Position numbers and translations under genes: made by a program
NCBI GenBank assembly: GCA_051984675.1
Contig: JBPYFK010000020.1
Coordinates: 186,001-250,000 of the forward strand
Direction: 5' to 3'
Length of the DNA stretch: 64,000 nt
From: JBPYFK01 sp051984675
Lineage (GTDB): Bacteria; Actinomycetota; Actinomycetes; Mycobacteriales; Pseudonocardiaceae
The notes under the pieces: generated by a model
Databases searched by the model: none
What the model was told of the DNA's origin: nothing
What the model saw: the letters and a program-made list of their open reading frames with translations, nothing else
Shown here: positions 34,440-42,454 of the stretch, in pieces
How the letters are laid out: each line of letters opens with the position of its first letter
Position numbering within the stretch: position 1 is the first letter of the stretch

Positions 34440-35756
34440 ATGACGCAGCAGCGCACGGTCCAGATGGCGCTTGATGCAGTTGAGCGCGCAGCCTTGGCGG
34501 TTTGGCGTGACATGGGCGGCCGCGAGCGGGCACGAGTCCTCGAGGAAAGCCGGGCATTCGCGCCGAGCACTCGACTGGACCCGGTAGAAAACCGGCGCTC
34601 CTTGCGACTGACCTGGGAAGAACGTGTCGCACTCGCGGAATGGCGTCGGCGCCGGGACGATGTCCGCGAGCAGAACATGAACGACGCTGTCGCGCTATAT
34701 CGGTTCGAGAACTATGGGCGCCCGTTGCCGACAGCGGCGACACACCTCACACAAACACTGAAACCCGCATGTCCCTCGATTTTCCGGCAGAGCTGGTCCC
34801 GTCCACGACGGATTCAGGTCCACACGGTGGGCACGCTGCTGGGCGGCGCAGTGGGTAACGCTTACGGAGTCGCTCGGTCGCGCGGTATCCCATCAGTGAG
34901 CGGGAGTGACGTGACGAGCACGACGCACGCCCTGCGGTTGAGTTGCCTTCTCACTGAGGCGTTGACACGCGCACATGTGGCTCTCCGCCGTATGGCAACG
35001 GATACGGTTCGTACGGAACTGGAGCGTGCCCATGCGTCGTGGCGCCGAGAGGCTCCAGAACATGCTCAGCCCCGCACATGGATGGCCTATGCCATGTGCT
35101 CGTTGTGGTGGGCCGGGTTCGAGGAAGATCGGCGCGCCCCCGACGCCAGCGAGCTTCTCGACCAACTGGTCCTCGACATGGCCGGGCCGGAAGCTGGCGC
35201 GCCGGCCGCCGCTTTAGCCAGGATCGTCCGTACGGCGATGACCGAGGGGTCGATAGGCCCGATCCGCTCGTGGCCCGCCGGCGGAGCGTCAGCTGATGCC
35301 CTGGTCCGTGCTCGCGAACTGAGCTGGTCCCGCCAGTCGGGGCGGCATCAGGAATCCCTTGCCGAGCTAGCGGGTTTCGGCGACGCGGCAGCGGCGCTCG
35401 CGATCGGCGCGTATGCGGCGCTTGCCTGCGAGTCGTGGCGGGAAGCACTCGATATCGCGACCGCGTGGGACGGCGATGTCGTGGCTTCCGCGACGGCGTG
35501 CGGCTTCGTGAAGGGGGCGCTTGAGGGACCCGGCCGCATCGACCGGTCTTGGTTGGACAGTGTCGACATCGCCGACGACGTGTACCAACTGGGTCTGGAT
35601 GCGGCGCAGGAGTTCGGCCCCACACCGCGCAACGACGTGGACTGGTTCACTCGGTACCCCGTTCCGACTTGCCCGCCAAAGCCGCAGGTCACGGCGGCCG
35701 CGGGGGCGTCGGTGACACCGACACGTGTGCGGTGGGAAGGGAACCTTGAACTCTGA
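34440..35756 (+). CDS. Degenerate ADP-ribosylglycohydrolase paralogue
   Basis: 438 residues, 15 bp after the previous gene, behind GGGAAAG. Family motifs are present but catalytically empty. GGAVGNAYGV stands where active enzymes have GDALG. SDVTSTTHAL replaces TDDTQM. The C-terminal WDGDVVASATACGFVKGAL corresponds to the GDxDT helix. The ending DWFTRYPVP matches WFDRYLVP of the upstream gene, which supports paralogy. An N-terminal basic helical region (about 1-90) is unassigned. It is likely a non-catalytic binder, perhaps immunity or a chaperone. The reading frame is intact, so it is not a pseudogene in the usual sense. Confidence 0.7.
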   Translation: MTQQRTVQMALDAVERAALAVWRDMGGRERARVLEESRAFAPSTRLDPVENRRSLRLTWEERVALAEWRRRRDDVREQNMNDAVALYRFENYGRPLPTAATHLTQTLKPACPSIFRQSWSRPRRIQVHTVGTLLGGAVGNAYGVARSRGIPSVSGSDVTSTTHALRLSCLLTEALTRAHVALRRMATDTVRTELERAHASWRREAPEHAQPRTWMAYAMCSLWWAGFEEDRRAPDASELLDQLVLDMAGPEAGAPAAALARIVRTAMTEGSIGPIRSWPAGGASADALVRARELSWSRQSGRHQESLAELAGFGDAAAALAIGAYAALACESWREALDIATAWDGDVVASATACGFVKGALEGPGRIDRSWLDSVDIADDVYQLGLDAAQEFGPTPRNDVDWFTRYPVPTCPPKPQVTAAAGASVTPTRVRWEGNLEL

Positions 35757-35808
35757 CGGCTAGAGCGCGATCGTTGCCCACCGCAGACGACCGAAGGAAT
35801 GCACCACC

Positions 35809-37587
35809 ATGTTCTACGGATCTCCGCTGTCCGACGCGCGGCACACCGCCTACGGTCGTGTCGGTGGGCAGCTGTGCCGGCTGCATCCGATCCCGAATAC
35901 CGGCGCGTCCGATTTCTCCAGCTCGGTCATCGCCGAGTGGCTTCCCGACCAGCCAGGAGCAGACCGGGAGCGGGCTGAGTCGCTGGGTCTGATCGGCCGG
36001 GACATACCCCCGTCAGGTCCGATGGTGGACATCGACTCCATCGAGCAGCCCTTCGTCAACAGTGAAGACGAACCCAGCGCACCGTGGCCCCATTTCCCGC
36101 CCCCTGCGGGTTACGGGGAAGCCCACGAACCGGGGGCACAGCCCGACGTGCTCGCGGCGTTCCGGGACGCGGTAGCCGAAGTTGCCGAGCCCACGTGGTT
36201 CGGGATGGGATTGGAGTGCAAGGCGCTGGGCACCCGCCTCGAAGTGGCCGGGCAGGTATCGACCCAGCGCGGAAGCGTGCACTGGGTGCCACCGGCCGAA
36301 ATCGTGGAATGGTTCCGCCGTCTGCGGCGTACGGCCTACTCGCCGGATCGGGGAACCTGGACTACCGCGCGTTTCGAGTTGTCCGCCGACCGGAAGATCA
36401 CCGACTCCGAATTCGGTTACGGCGAGCCGGCTTGGGACTACGTCTGCCCGGGGCCAGAGCAGTTCCGCGAGTTCTACGACGAGCTGCGGTACTTCCCCCG
36501 CGACCGGGCGGCCGCTGGCTCGCTGCTGGATCGGGCTTGGAAGTACCACCGGCATCTGCGCGACAGCCGCGACGCGCAACCGTCCCGCGCCAGTGGTGTC
36601 CGGCTGGCCGCGCTCTTCGACGGCCACGATCCCGAGGGCAAGCCGGTCGCGTACCGGCCCGCGCTTCCGTGGACGGAGAAGGCGCTGGTGCTGGACTACC
36701 TGCGCGGTGGCCGTACGGTCGTGGAGGCGGCCAAGTACTCGGCCGACGAGTTGGACCAGGAGCGCCCTTCCCGCGTTCCCAACCGGTTCGCAACGGATGG
36801 CGTCTGGGTGTGGCCGGCGGCGATGGAGTACTACCTGGACGTCCACAACGTCACCCCGCCACACGACCTCCTGGCTCACATCCGGGGAGGCGTATACAAG
36901 GTGCCAGATGTTGTCGCCGACCACGCGGCTCGGGAGGCTGAGGCCGTCGTCATGAACACCAGCGTCGAGGCTGTGGACGCTTCCAGGACGGCAGAGGCGC
37001 TGGACATCGTGTTGCAGCACATCGTTGCGTTGCGGGTCAGCAAGCGGTTCTACAGCTTCGAGCGCCCGGTCGAGGGTGGCTGGAGCATGCTGCGCGACCC
37101 CGACGGCTGGTGGTCGGTGTTCTGCACCGAACGGGGGGCGCGGATGAACGAGAGCCGCTTCCCCGGCGTCTACGACGCAGGTGCTCACCTGATCGGGTGT
37201 CTGGATCTCACCAAGAACCAGATGCGCCGGCCTGCCGACGAGGTGCTTCAGGACTACGAATGCCCGATGCGGCCCCTGCCCGGCGAGCCGGGGCTTGACA
37301 CCTACGAAGGGAAGCTGCTCACGTCCCTCCAACCCGGCGACGAGGTGGACCGCTTCGGCAGCCCCGAAGGCAACACCGTCTTCGCCGCCGGAACAACCCT
37401 CCCGCAACGATCGCTGCCGCATCACGAGCAGCCCGGCAAGTACCATCGCTACCGCGTCACCGTGGCCTTCGAAGCAATCTCCGGCGCGGCCCGCCCCAGC
37501 CACGGCCAAGTCGGCGGCGGCCAAGCATACGTGCTCCCCCAGGCGGTCGGTGAACTCGTCCAGCGCGGCTGGCTCACCCAACTCTGA
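35809..37587 (+). CDS. TNT-domain protein with YezG-like N-terminal domain, copy 1
   Basis: 592 residues. The C-terminal 90 residues match the tuberculosis-necrotizing-toxin (NAD-glycohydrolase) domain: LQPGDEVDRFGSPEGNTVFA (R515), LPQRSLP and GQVGGGQAYVLP, then LVQRGWL. An N-terminal module (about 100-260) has TWTTARFELSADRKITDSEF and FYDELRYFPRD, resembling YezG-type immunity proteins. A middle region includes DGVWVWPAAMEYYLDVHNVTP and GGWSMLRDPDGWWSV. No WXG100 or signal sequence is present, so export would need a partner. GAAGGA precedes ATG 35809. The family canonical Gln near 573 appears as Ala, with Gln just before it. Confidence 0.75.
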   Translation: MFYGSPLSDARHTAYGRVGGQLCRLHPIPNTGASDFSSSVIAEWLPDQPGADRERAESLGLIGRDIPPSGPMVDIDSIEQPFVNSEDEPSAPWPHFPPPAGYGEAHEPGAQPDVLAAFRDAVAEVAEPTWFGMGLECKALGTRLEVAGQVSTQRGSVHWVPPAEIVEWFRRLRRTAYSPDRGTWTTARFELSADRKITDSEFGYGEPAWDYVCPGPEQFREFYDELRYFPRDRAAAGSLLDRAWKYHRHLRDSRDAQPSRASGVRLAALFDGHDPEGKPVAYRPALPWTEKALVLDYLRGGRTVVEAAKYSADELDQERPSRVPNRFATDGVWVWPAAMEYYLDVHNVTPPHDLLAHIRGGVYKVPDVVADHAAREAEAVVMNTSVEAVDASRTAEALDIVLQHIVALRVSKRFYSFERPVEGGWSMLRDPDGWWSVFCTERGARMNESRFPGVYDAGAHLIGCLDLTKNQMRRPADEVLQDYECPMRPLPGEPGLDTYEGKLLTSLQPGDEVDRFGSPEGNTVFAAGTTLPQRSLPHHEQPGKYHRYRVTVAFEAISGAARPSHGQVGGGQAYVLPQAVGELVQRGWLTQL

Positions 37588-37622
37588 CGACCAGGCCACG
37601 TTCGCAGGAGGAACGCGCCACC

Positions 37623-39455
37623 ATGTATTACGGATTGCCGCTCTCGGATGCGCGGCACACCACCTACGGTCGTGTCGGTGGTGAACTGTGTCGGCTGCAT
37701 CGGATCCCCACGACCGGCATGTTGGATTTCTCCACGACCGTCAGGGCCGAGTGGCTTCCCGACCAGCCAGGAGCAGACCGGAAGCGGGCCGAGTCGCTGG
37801 GACTGGTGGGCCGCGACGTGCCCCCATCAGGCCCGATGGTGGACATCGAACGAGTGGACCAAGCCTTCGTCAACAGCGAAGACGAACCAGGCGAGCCCTG
37901 GTCCCACTCCCCGCCTCCTGCGGCGTCCGAGGAGGTCGCGGAACCCGACGCACGGCCGGATGTCCTCTCCGGGTTCTGCGCCGCCGTGGCCGCCAGCGCC
38001 GAGCTGATGTTCATGTCGGTCTCCCTGGAATGCAAGGCACTGGGCACCCGCCTCGAAGTGGTGGGCAAGGTATCGACCCAGCGGGGAGGCGTGCACTGGG
38101 TTCCGCCGTCCGAGATCGTGGAGTGGTTCCGCCGCCTCCGGTGCACCGACTACTCACCCACCAAAGGCCCCTGGACAACCGCACGGTTCAGGTTCTCCGC
38201 AGGCGGCGGAGCGCTTGAGGAGTCCGAATTCGGATACGACCAGCCTGCCTGGGATTACGTCCGCCCGGAACCCGAGCGATTCCGCGAGAACTACGACGAG
38301 CTGCGCTACTTTCCCCGCCATCAGCGCGGCGCGACTGACTGGCTCGTCGACGGCGCGCGAAAGCATTGGGGCCACCTGCTTGAAAATCGCGATCAGCAGC
38401 CGTCACGCAGCTCGGATATCCGGATGGCCGGCGACGTCTTCGATGGAGACGATGCCGACGGGAAGCCGGTCACGTACCGGCCGGCACTTCCGCGCGCGGA
38501 GAAGTCGCTGGTGCTGAACTACCTGCGCCAAAGCCGTACTGCCGTGGAGGACGAGGCGACCAAAGCCGATGTGCTGGACCCACAGCTCCCACCACAGGTG
38601 CCCCTCGGGTTCGTGACCGACGGCGTCTGGATGTGGCCAGTCGCGACGGACTACTACCTCGACGTCCACAACGTCCCTCCGCCGCGCGACCTCCTGGATC
38701 ACATCCGCGGTCGCCGATACCAAGCTCCCGATCTTGTCAGTGACAACCTCGTTGAACGGGCAAGGGCGCTCGTGGCCGAGCTGGATCCGGAAAGCCGCCG
38801 GACACGGCAGGTGCTGGACACCGTGTTACGCCAGGCCGGCGAGCTGCGGATCAGTAAGGCGTTCTACAGCTTCGGGCGCCCGGTCGAGGGCGGCTACACC
38901 CTGCTGCGGGAGCACAACGGCCGGTGGACGGTTTTCCATACCTATCAAGGCAGTCGACAAAACGAGAACCAGTTTGCGGACGTCCTCGACGCGGCCGCGT
39001 ACCTGATCGGGTGCCTATCCCTGGCCAGGTACCGGCTGCGCCGACCGGACAGCGAACCGCTCGACGACTACGAATGCCCGATCCGGCCCCTGCACGGCGA
39101 ACCACCTCTAGACGCCTACGAGGGAAAAGTGCTCACGTCCCTGCAACGCGGCGAGGAGCTGGACCGCTTCGGCCCCCCGGAAGGAAACACCGTCTTCGGT
39201 GCCGGAACGACCCTTCCGCAACGATCGCTACCACCCGATGAGAAGCCAGGCGAGTACAACCGCTACCGCGTAGCGGTCGACTTCGAAGTAGTCTCCGGCG
39301 TGGCACGCCCCGGGCACGGCCAAGTCGGCGGTGGCCGGGCCTACATCCTCCCGCACGCGGTCCGTGAACTCGTCCTGCGCGGCTGGCTCACACGACTCCG
39401 ACCTCGCACGCGAAGAGTATTCGGAACTCGGCGAACCGATCAACAGAATCCGTAA
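37623..39455 (+). CDS. TNT-domain protein with YezG-like N-terminal domain, copy 2
   Basis: 610 residues, a tandem paralogue of the preceding gene, alignable end to end with few gaps. It begins MYYGLPLSDARHTTYGRVGG, has TWTTARF-type and YDELRYFPRH segments in the YezG-like module, and ends with the TNT-like LQRGEELDRFGPPEGNTVFG (R515) and GQVGGGRAYILP. Arg 572 replaces the Gln present in copy 1. AGGAGGA precedes ATG 37623, and the gap to copy 1 is 35 bp. It also has a basic C-terminal extension (RLRPRTRRVFGTRR) absent from copy 1. It could be an inactive paralogue acting as inhibitor, or a toxin of diverged specificity. Confidence 0.75.
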   Translation: MYYGLPLSDARHTTYGRVGGELCRLHRIPTTGMLDFSTTVRAEWLPDQPGADRKRAESLGLVGRDVPPSGPMVDIERVDQAFVNSEDEPGEPWSHSPPPAASEEVAEPDARPDVLSGFCAAVAASAELMFMSVSLECKALGTRLEVVGKVSTQRGGVHWVPPSEIVEWFRRLRCTDYSPTKGPWTTARFRFSAGGGALEESEFGYDQPAWDYVRPEPERFRENYDELRYFPRHQRGATDWLVDGARKHWGHLLENRDQQPSRSSDIRMAGDVFDGDDADGKPVTYRPALPRAEKSLVLNYLRQSRTAVEDEATKADVLDPQLPPQVPLGFVTDGVWMWPVATDYYLDVHNVPPPRDLLDHIRGRRYQAPDLVSDNLVERARALVAELDPESRRTRQVLDTVLRQAGELRISKAFYSFGRPVEGGYTLLREHNGRWTVFHTYQGSRQNENQFADVLDAAAYLIGCLSLARYRLRRPDSEPLDDYECPIRPLHGEPPLDAYEGKVLTSLQRGEELDRFGPPEGNTVFGAGTTLPQRSLPPDEKPGEYNRYRVAVDFEVVSGVARPGHGQVGGGRAYILPHAVRELVLRGWLTRLRPRTRRVFGTRRTDQQNP

Positions 39456-39566
39456 ACAGATATGTGAGCCAGCCGGGACGCACGAGTACACAACTGGTGA
39501 TCCAGCGCTGGAATAGCATTCAGAACGCAGGCACCGATCGACGTACCCCTCGGTAGGAGCACCGTG

Positions 39567-40181
39567 ATGACGGCCAGTGGTGAAGGGAACGACACGCGGA
39601 CGCAGTGGCATCATCTGCTGCTGAACTTCGCGGGCTGGATACAGGACGATGTGGTCGCCACTGCCCGTCAGTATCTCGCGTTGGGGCAGGAAGACCAGGT
39701 GGCCCGGCTCGTCGCGGAAGCGACCGCCACCGGCTTGGTGCCGTTCACGGCCGACCACGCCGCCGTGCTGCGACGCTTACTGACCGAACAGGGCCAGGAC
39801 GCGTCTGCGGTGCGCGCAGGAATCCGGGAAACGGTCGGGGTCCCGCCATTCACCATGATGGCGGGCCCCCCATCGGGTATCGGGCCGAGCACGCGTGACG
39901 ACGTGGACGGCGCGGCCGTGGCGGCTGCCGTCGATCTGGGCGCGCTCAGGCTGTGGCGCTCCTGGCGGTACCCGCCGCACGGCCTGCTCCCGCCGCGCCG
40001 GGTGTTCCTGATCCAGGCCCCCGAGGGCAGCGACCTGCCCACGGTCGCCTACCGGATGCAGCAGGCGCTCGCCCAGGCCGGGGAACCCGATCCGCAGGTC
40101 GAAGCCCTCACCTCGGAGACCCCGGTGCCCCCGTATTCCGTTCAGGCATTGGACGCGGCCGAGCAATTGTGGCCGGAATAG
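39567..40181 (+). CDS. Unrecognised toxin-island protein
   Basis: 204 residues from ATG 39567 (GTG 39564 possible) behind GGTAGGAG. The N-terminal half is helical, with WIQDDVVATARQYLALGQED and a linker rich in Pro and Gly (PPFTMMAGPPSGIGP). The second half contains RLWRSWRYPPHGLLPPRRVF and LIQAPEGSDLPTVAYRMQQA. No family is recognised with certainty. Proteins of this shape often sit next to actinobacterial secreted-toxin genes. It is 111 bp downstream of the second TNT gene on the same strand and ends the island, so a helper or immunity role is a guess. Confidence 0.55.
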   Translation: MTASGEGNDTRTQWHHLLLNFAGWIQDDVVATARQYLALGQEDQVARLVAEATATGLVPFTADHAAVLRRLLTEQGQDASAVRAGIRETVGVPPFTMMAGPPSGIGPSTRDDVDGAAVAAAVDLGALRLWRSWRYPPHGLLPPRRVFLIQAPEGSDLPTVAYRMQQALAQAGEPDPQVEALTSETPVPPYSVQALDAAEQLWPE

Positions 40182-40623
40182 CCCGGGGAAAGAACCCTTT
40201 CGGCCGCCATAAGCCCACGGCGGGGTAGCCCTACTGTCCGGCGTGTGCCTACATTCACTGGCAATCTCCGGTGTCACCAGGGCAATCCGGTGGTCGTCGA
40301 CGGTTGGGCCAAGCGCTACCTGGGAATAGTGTCGCCCCCGTTATTGGCCCCGGCACGGAGTGGCGACGACGCGCGCGAAAGGAATCTCCGCCGGCACGGA
40401 AATTCCGCGAGGAATGCGGAAAACTTCATCAGAATGCCGAAGCGGACGACACGCCGGCGTTTCGCACGAACGGGGAAGAGCCCGACCGGTGTGCGGTGTG
40501 ACGTGCCAGAATATTCGGCGAATCCCCGAACGTTCGCGCACTTCCTCAACGTGCGCGAGCTCGGGTTCGGGCTGATTTCGACCGGAATCCGAACGAGCCG
40601 TATGTCCACTATGGAGGGCGGCC
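40182..40623. other. Intergenic region before terC
   Basis: 442 bp with no credible gene. GGAATCTCCG and CGGAAATTCC near 40383-40408 form an imperfect inverted repeat that could be an operator. A yybP-ykoY manganese riboswitch was looked for because of terC and not recognised. Confidence 0.4.
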
Positions 40624-41667
40624 ATGACAGTTCCCTGGTGGGTCTGGGCGGGCACCGTCCTGGGCGTGCTCGCCCTGATCGCCGTCGACCTGCTCATCGT
40701 CGACCGCACACCCCACCGCTTCACGCATCGCGAGGCGGCCGGCTGGGTGTGTTGCTACCTCGCGCTGGCCGGCGCCTTCGGCCTCGGGGTGTGGCTGTGC
40801 GCAGGTCCCCGCTATGCCGGCGAATTCTTCGACGTCTACCTCACCGAGTACGCATTGAGCGCGGACAACCTGTTCGTGTTCGTCCTGATCATGTCCACCT
40901 TCGCGGTGCCAGTGGTCAACCAGCACAAGGCGCTGTCCACGGGGATCGCGCTGGCGCTCGCACTGCGGATGATCGCAGTGTTCGGTGGCGCCGCCGTGAT
41001 CCAGCTATGCGACGGGAGTTTCTACTTCTTCGGCGTGTTTCTCGTCTACACCTCGTGGCGGATGCTGACCGGTGACGACGATTCCGCCGCGAGGTTCCAG
41101 GACAACACCGCATTGCGGGCGGCCCGGAAATGGCTGCCGGTCGCCCGCGAGTACCACGGTGGAAGACTATTCGTGCACGAGCAGCGGAAAACCTGGGCGA
41201 CGCCCATGGTCATCGTCATGGTGGCCATCGGAACCACCGACGCGCTGTTCGCGTTGGACTCCATTCCGGCCGCGTTCGGGTTGACCGACCAGCTCTTCCT
41301 GATCTTCACCGCGATCGCGTTCGCGTCGTTGGGCTTGCGGCAGGTGTATTTCCTGCTCGGCGGGCTGCTCCGCAAGATCGTGTACCTGCCGGCCAGCCTG
41401 TCGGTCATCCTCGGCTTCATCGGGATCAAGCTGATCCTGCAAGCGCTGCACGACAACCGGGTACCGTTCATCAACAACGGCAAGGGTCTGCCAGTGCCCA
41501 CAGTGAACATCACGCTGGCGCTGGGCGTGATCCTCGGCGTGTTGACGGTGGCCGTGATCGCCAGCGTGGCGCACACCCGCCGGCAACGCCGTCGACAACA
41601 CCGCCCGCGGCGGGATCACCGGCAGCAGGGCGGGCAACGCCCCGCTGCCGGGCCCATAGCCACATAG
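40624..41667 (+). CDS. TerC-family integral membrane protein
   Basis: 347 residues with eight or nine predicted membrane helices. TerC signatures are LTEYALSADNLFVFVLI (the Glu and Asp-Asn motif in helix 3) and IGTTDALFALDSIPAAFGLT (the second acidic motif). The C-terminal tail is basic (RRQRRRQHRPRRDHR). ATG 40624 follows GGAGGG. TerC/Alx proteins act in manganese export and in metal loading of exported enzymes; tellurite resistance is the historical name. Alone on the plus strand and convergent with the next gene. Confidence 0.9.
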   Translation: MTVPWWVWAGTVLGVLALIAVDLLIVDRTPHRFTHREAAGWVCCYLALAGAFGLGVWLCAGPRYAGEFFDVYLTEYALSADNLFVFVLIMSTFAVPVVNQHKALSTGIALALALRMIAVFGGAAVIQLCDGSFYFFGVFLVYTSWRMLTGDDDSAARFQDNTALRAARKWLPVAREYHGGRLFVHEQRKTWATPMVIVMVAIGTTDALFALDSIPAAFGLTDQLFLIFTAIAFASLGLRQVYFLLGGLLRKIVYLPASLSVILGFIGIKLILQALHDNRVPFINNGKGLPVPTVNITLALGVILGVLTVAVIASVAHTRRQRRRQHRPRRDHRQQGGQRPAAGPIAT

Positions 41668-41676
41668 CCACCGGAG

Positions 41677-42150
41677 CTACTTCTTTCGGGTCACCCAGAT
41701 CGTGATCGTGGCGGTGACCACGGGCTTGTCGTGCTTGTCGAGGATCTCGACCGGCACCTCGACCTCGACACCGTCGTCCCCGAACTCCGGCACGCTCGGC
41801 AGTTCGGCGACCGCGCGCAGACCCGTCTCGGCCTTGGCCACGTAGCTGACGGTCATGCCCTTCGGCAACCAGCGGTGCGTGGTGGGCACGGTGGCCTCGG
41901 CGAGCATGCCCATCGCGATCTCCGCGAGATTGCAGGCGGCGATGGCGTGGAACGTGCCGATGTGGTTGTGCACGCCCCACCACTTCGGCGCGGTCACCAC
42001 GCACCGGCCGGGGGTCATCTCCCGCACGGTCGGGAGGATGGTGCGGAAGTACGGCACGCGCAGTGCCATCGCGGTCGAGAACAGCCGGCGCCCTCCCGGC
42101 ACCGTCAGCAGCCGGTTCCACAGCGCGAAGGTGGGATTGTGCGCGGCCAT
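41677..42150 (-). CDS. DUF4442 hot-dog-fold protein (thioesterase-like)
   Basis: 157 residues from ATG 42150, behind AGGGGTGG. The hot-dog fold shows as HNHIGTFHAIAACNLAEIAMG followed by a central helix and beta strands ending VVTATITIWVTRKK. This matches DUF4442, related to acyl-CoA thioesterases such as YiiD. It lacks an obvious catalytic Asp/Glu-helix dyad, so the activity is uncertain. Convergent with terC, 9 bp apart. Confidence 0.8.
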   Translation of the reverse strand: MAAHNPTFALWNRLLTVPGGRRLFSTAMALRVPYFRTILPTVREMTPGRCVVTAPKWWGVHNHIGTFHAIAACNLAEIAMGMLAEATVPTTHRWLPKGMTVSYVAKAETGLRAVAELPSVPEFGDDGVEVEVPVEILDKHDKPVVTATITIWVTRKK

Positions 42151-42454
42151 GACCACCCCTAAGTTACTCGTCAGTAATTTACAGATCAGTAGCTTGCCAG
42201 ACGACCCCAGGCGGGGCGCAAGGCCCCGGCAAGCAGCGTGGGTCACACCGCGATCACTGACGCCTCCGGGCGCCCGCCCGCACCTTCCAAAGTCACCCCA
42301 ACAGACCCTTCAGTGCAGGAATATTTTTCGTCGCGCTATCGACTGTCAGGATAATCTTGATGCATCCTTAGCATTTTGTGTAATGATTACCTATCGACGC
42401 ACCGTCGGGATGTACCCGTCGAGGGCGACCCCCTCAGGAGCTGGGAGGCCGATC
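42151..42454 (+). promoter_or_regulatory. AT-rich promoter region of lat
   Basis: 304 bp without a gene. The stretch 42340-42400 is strongly AT-rich for this genome, with TAATC and GATTA about 30 bp apart flanking GCATCCTTAGC-type partial repeats. It probably contains the lat promoter and perhaps an Lrp/AsnC-type site. The neighbouring DUF4442 gene starts divergently at 42150. Confidence 0.45.

Noticed and set aside
40182..40623. yybP-ykoY manganese riboswitch upstream of terC
   Set aside because: The conserved GGGGAGTA-type core and paired arms could not be found in the 442-bp region.
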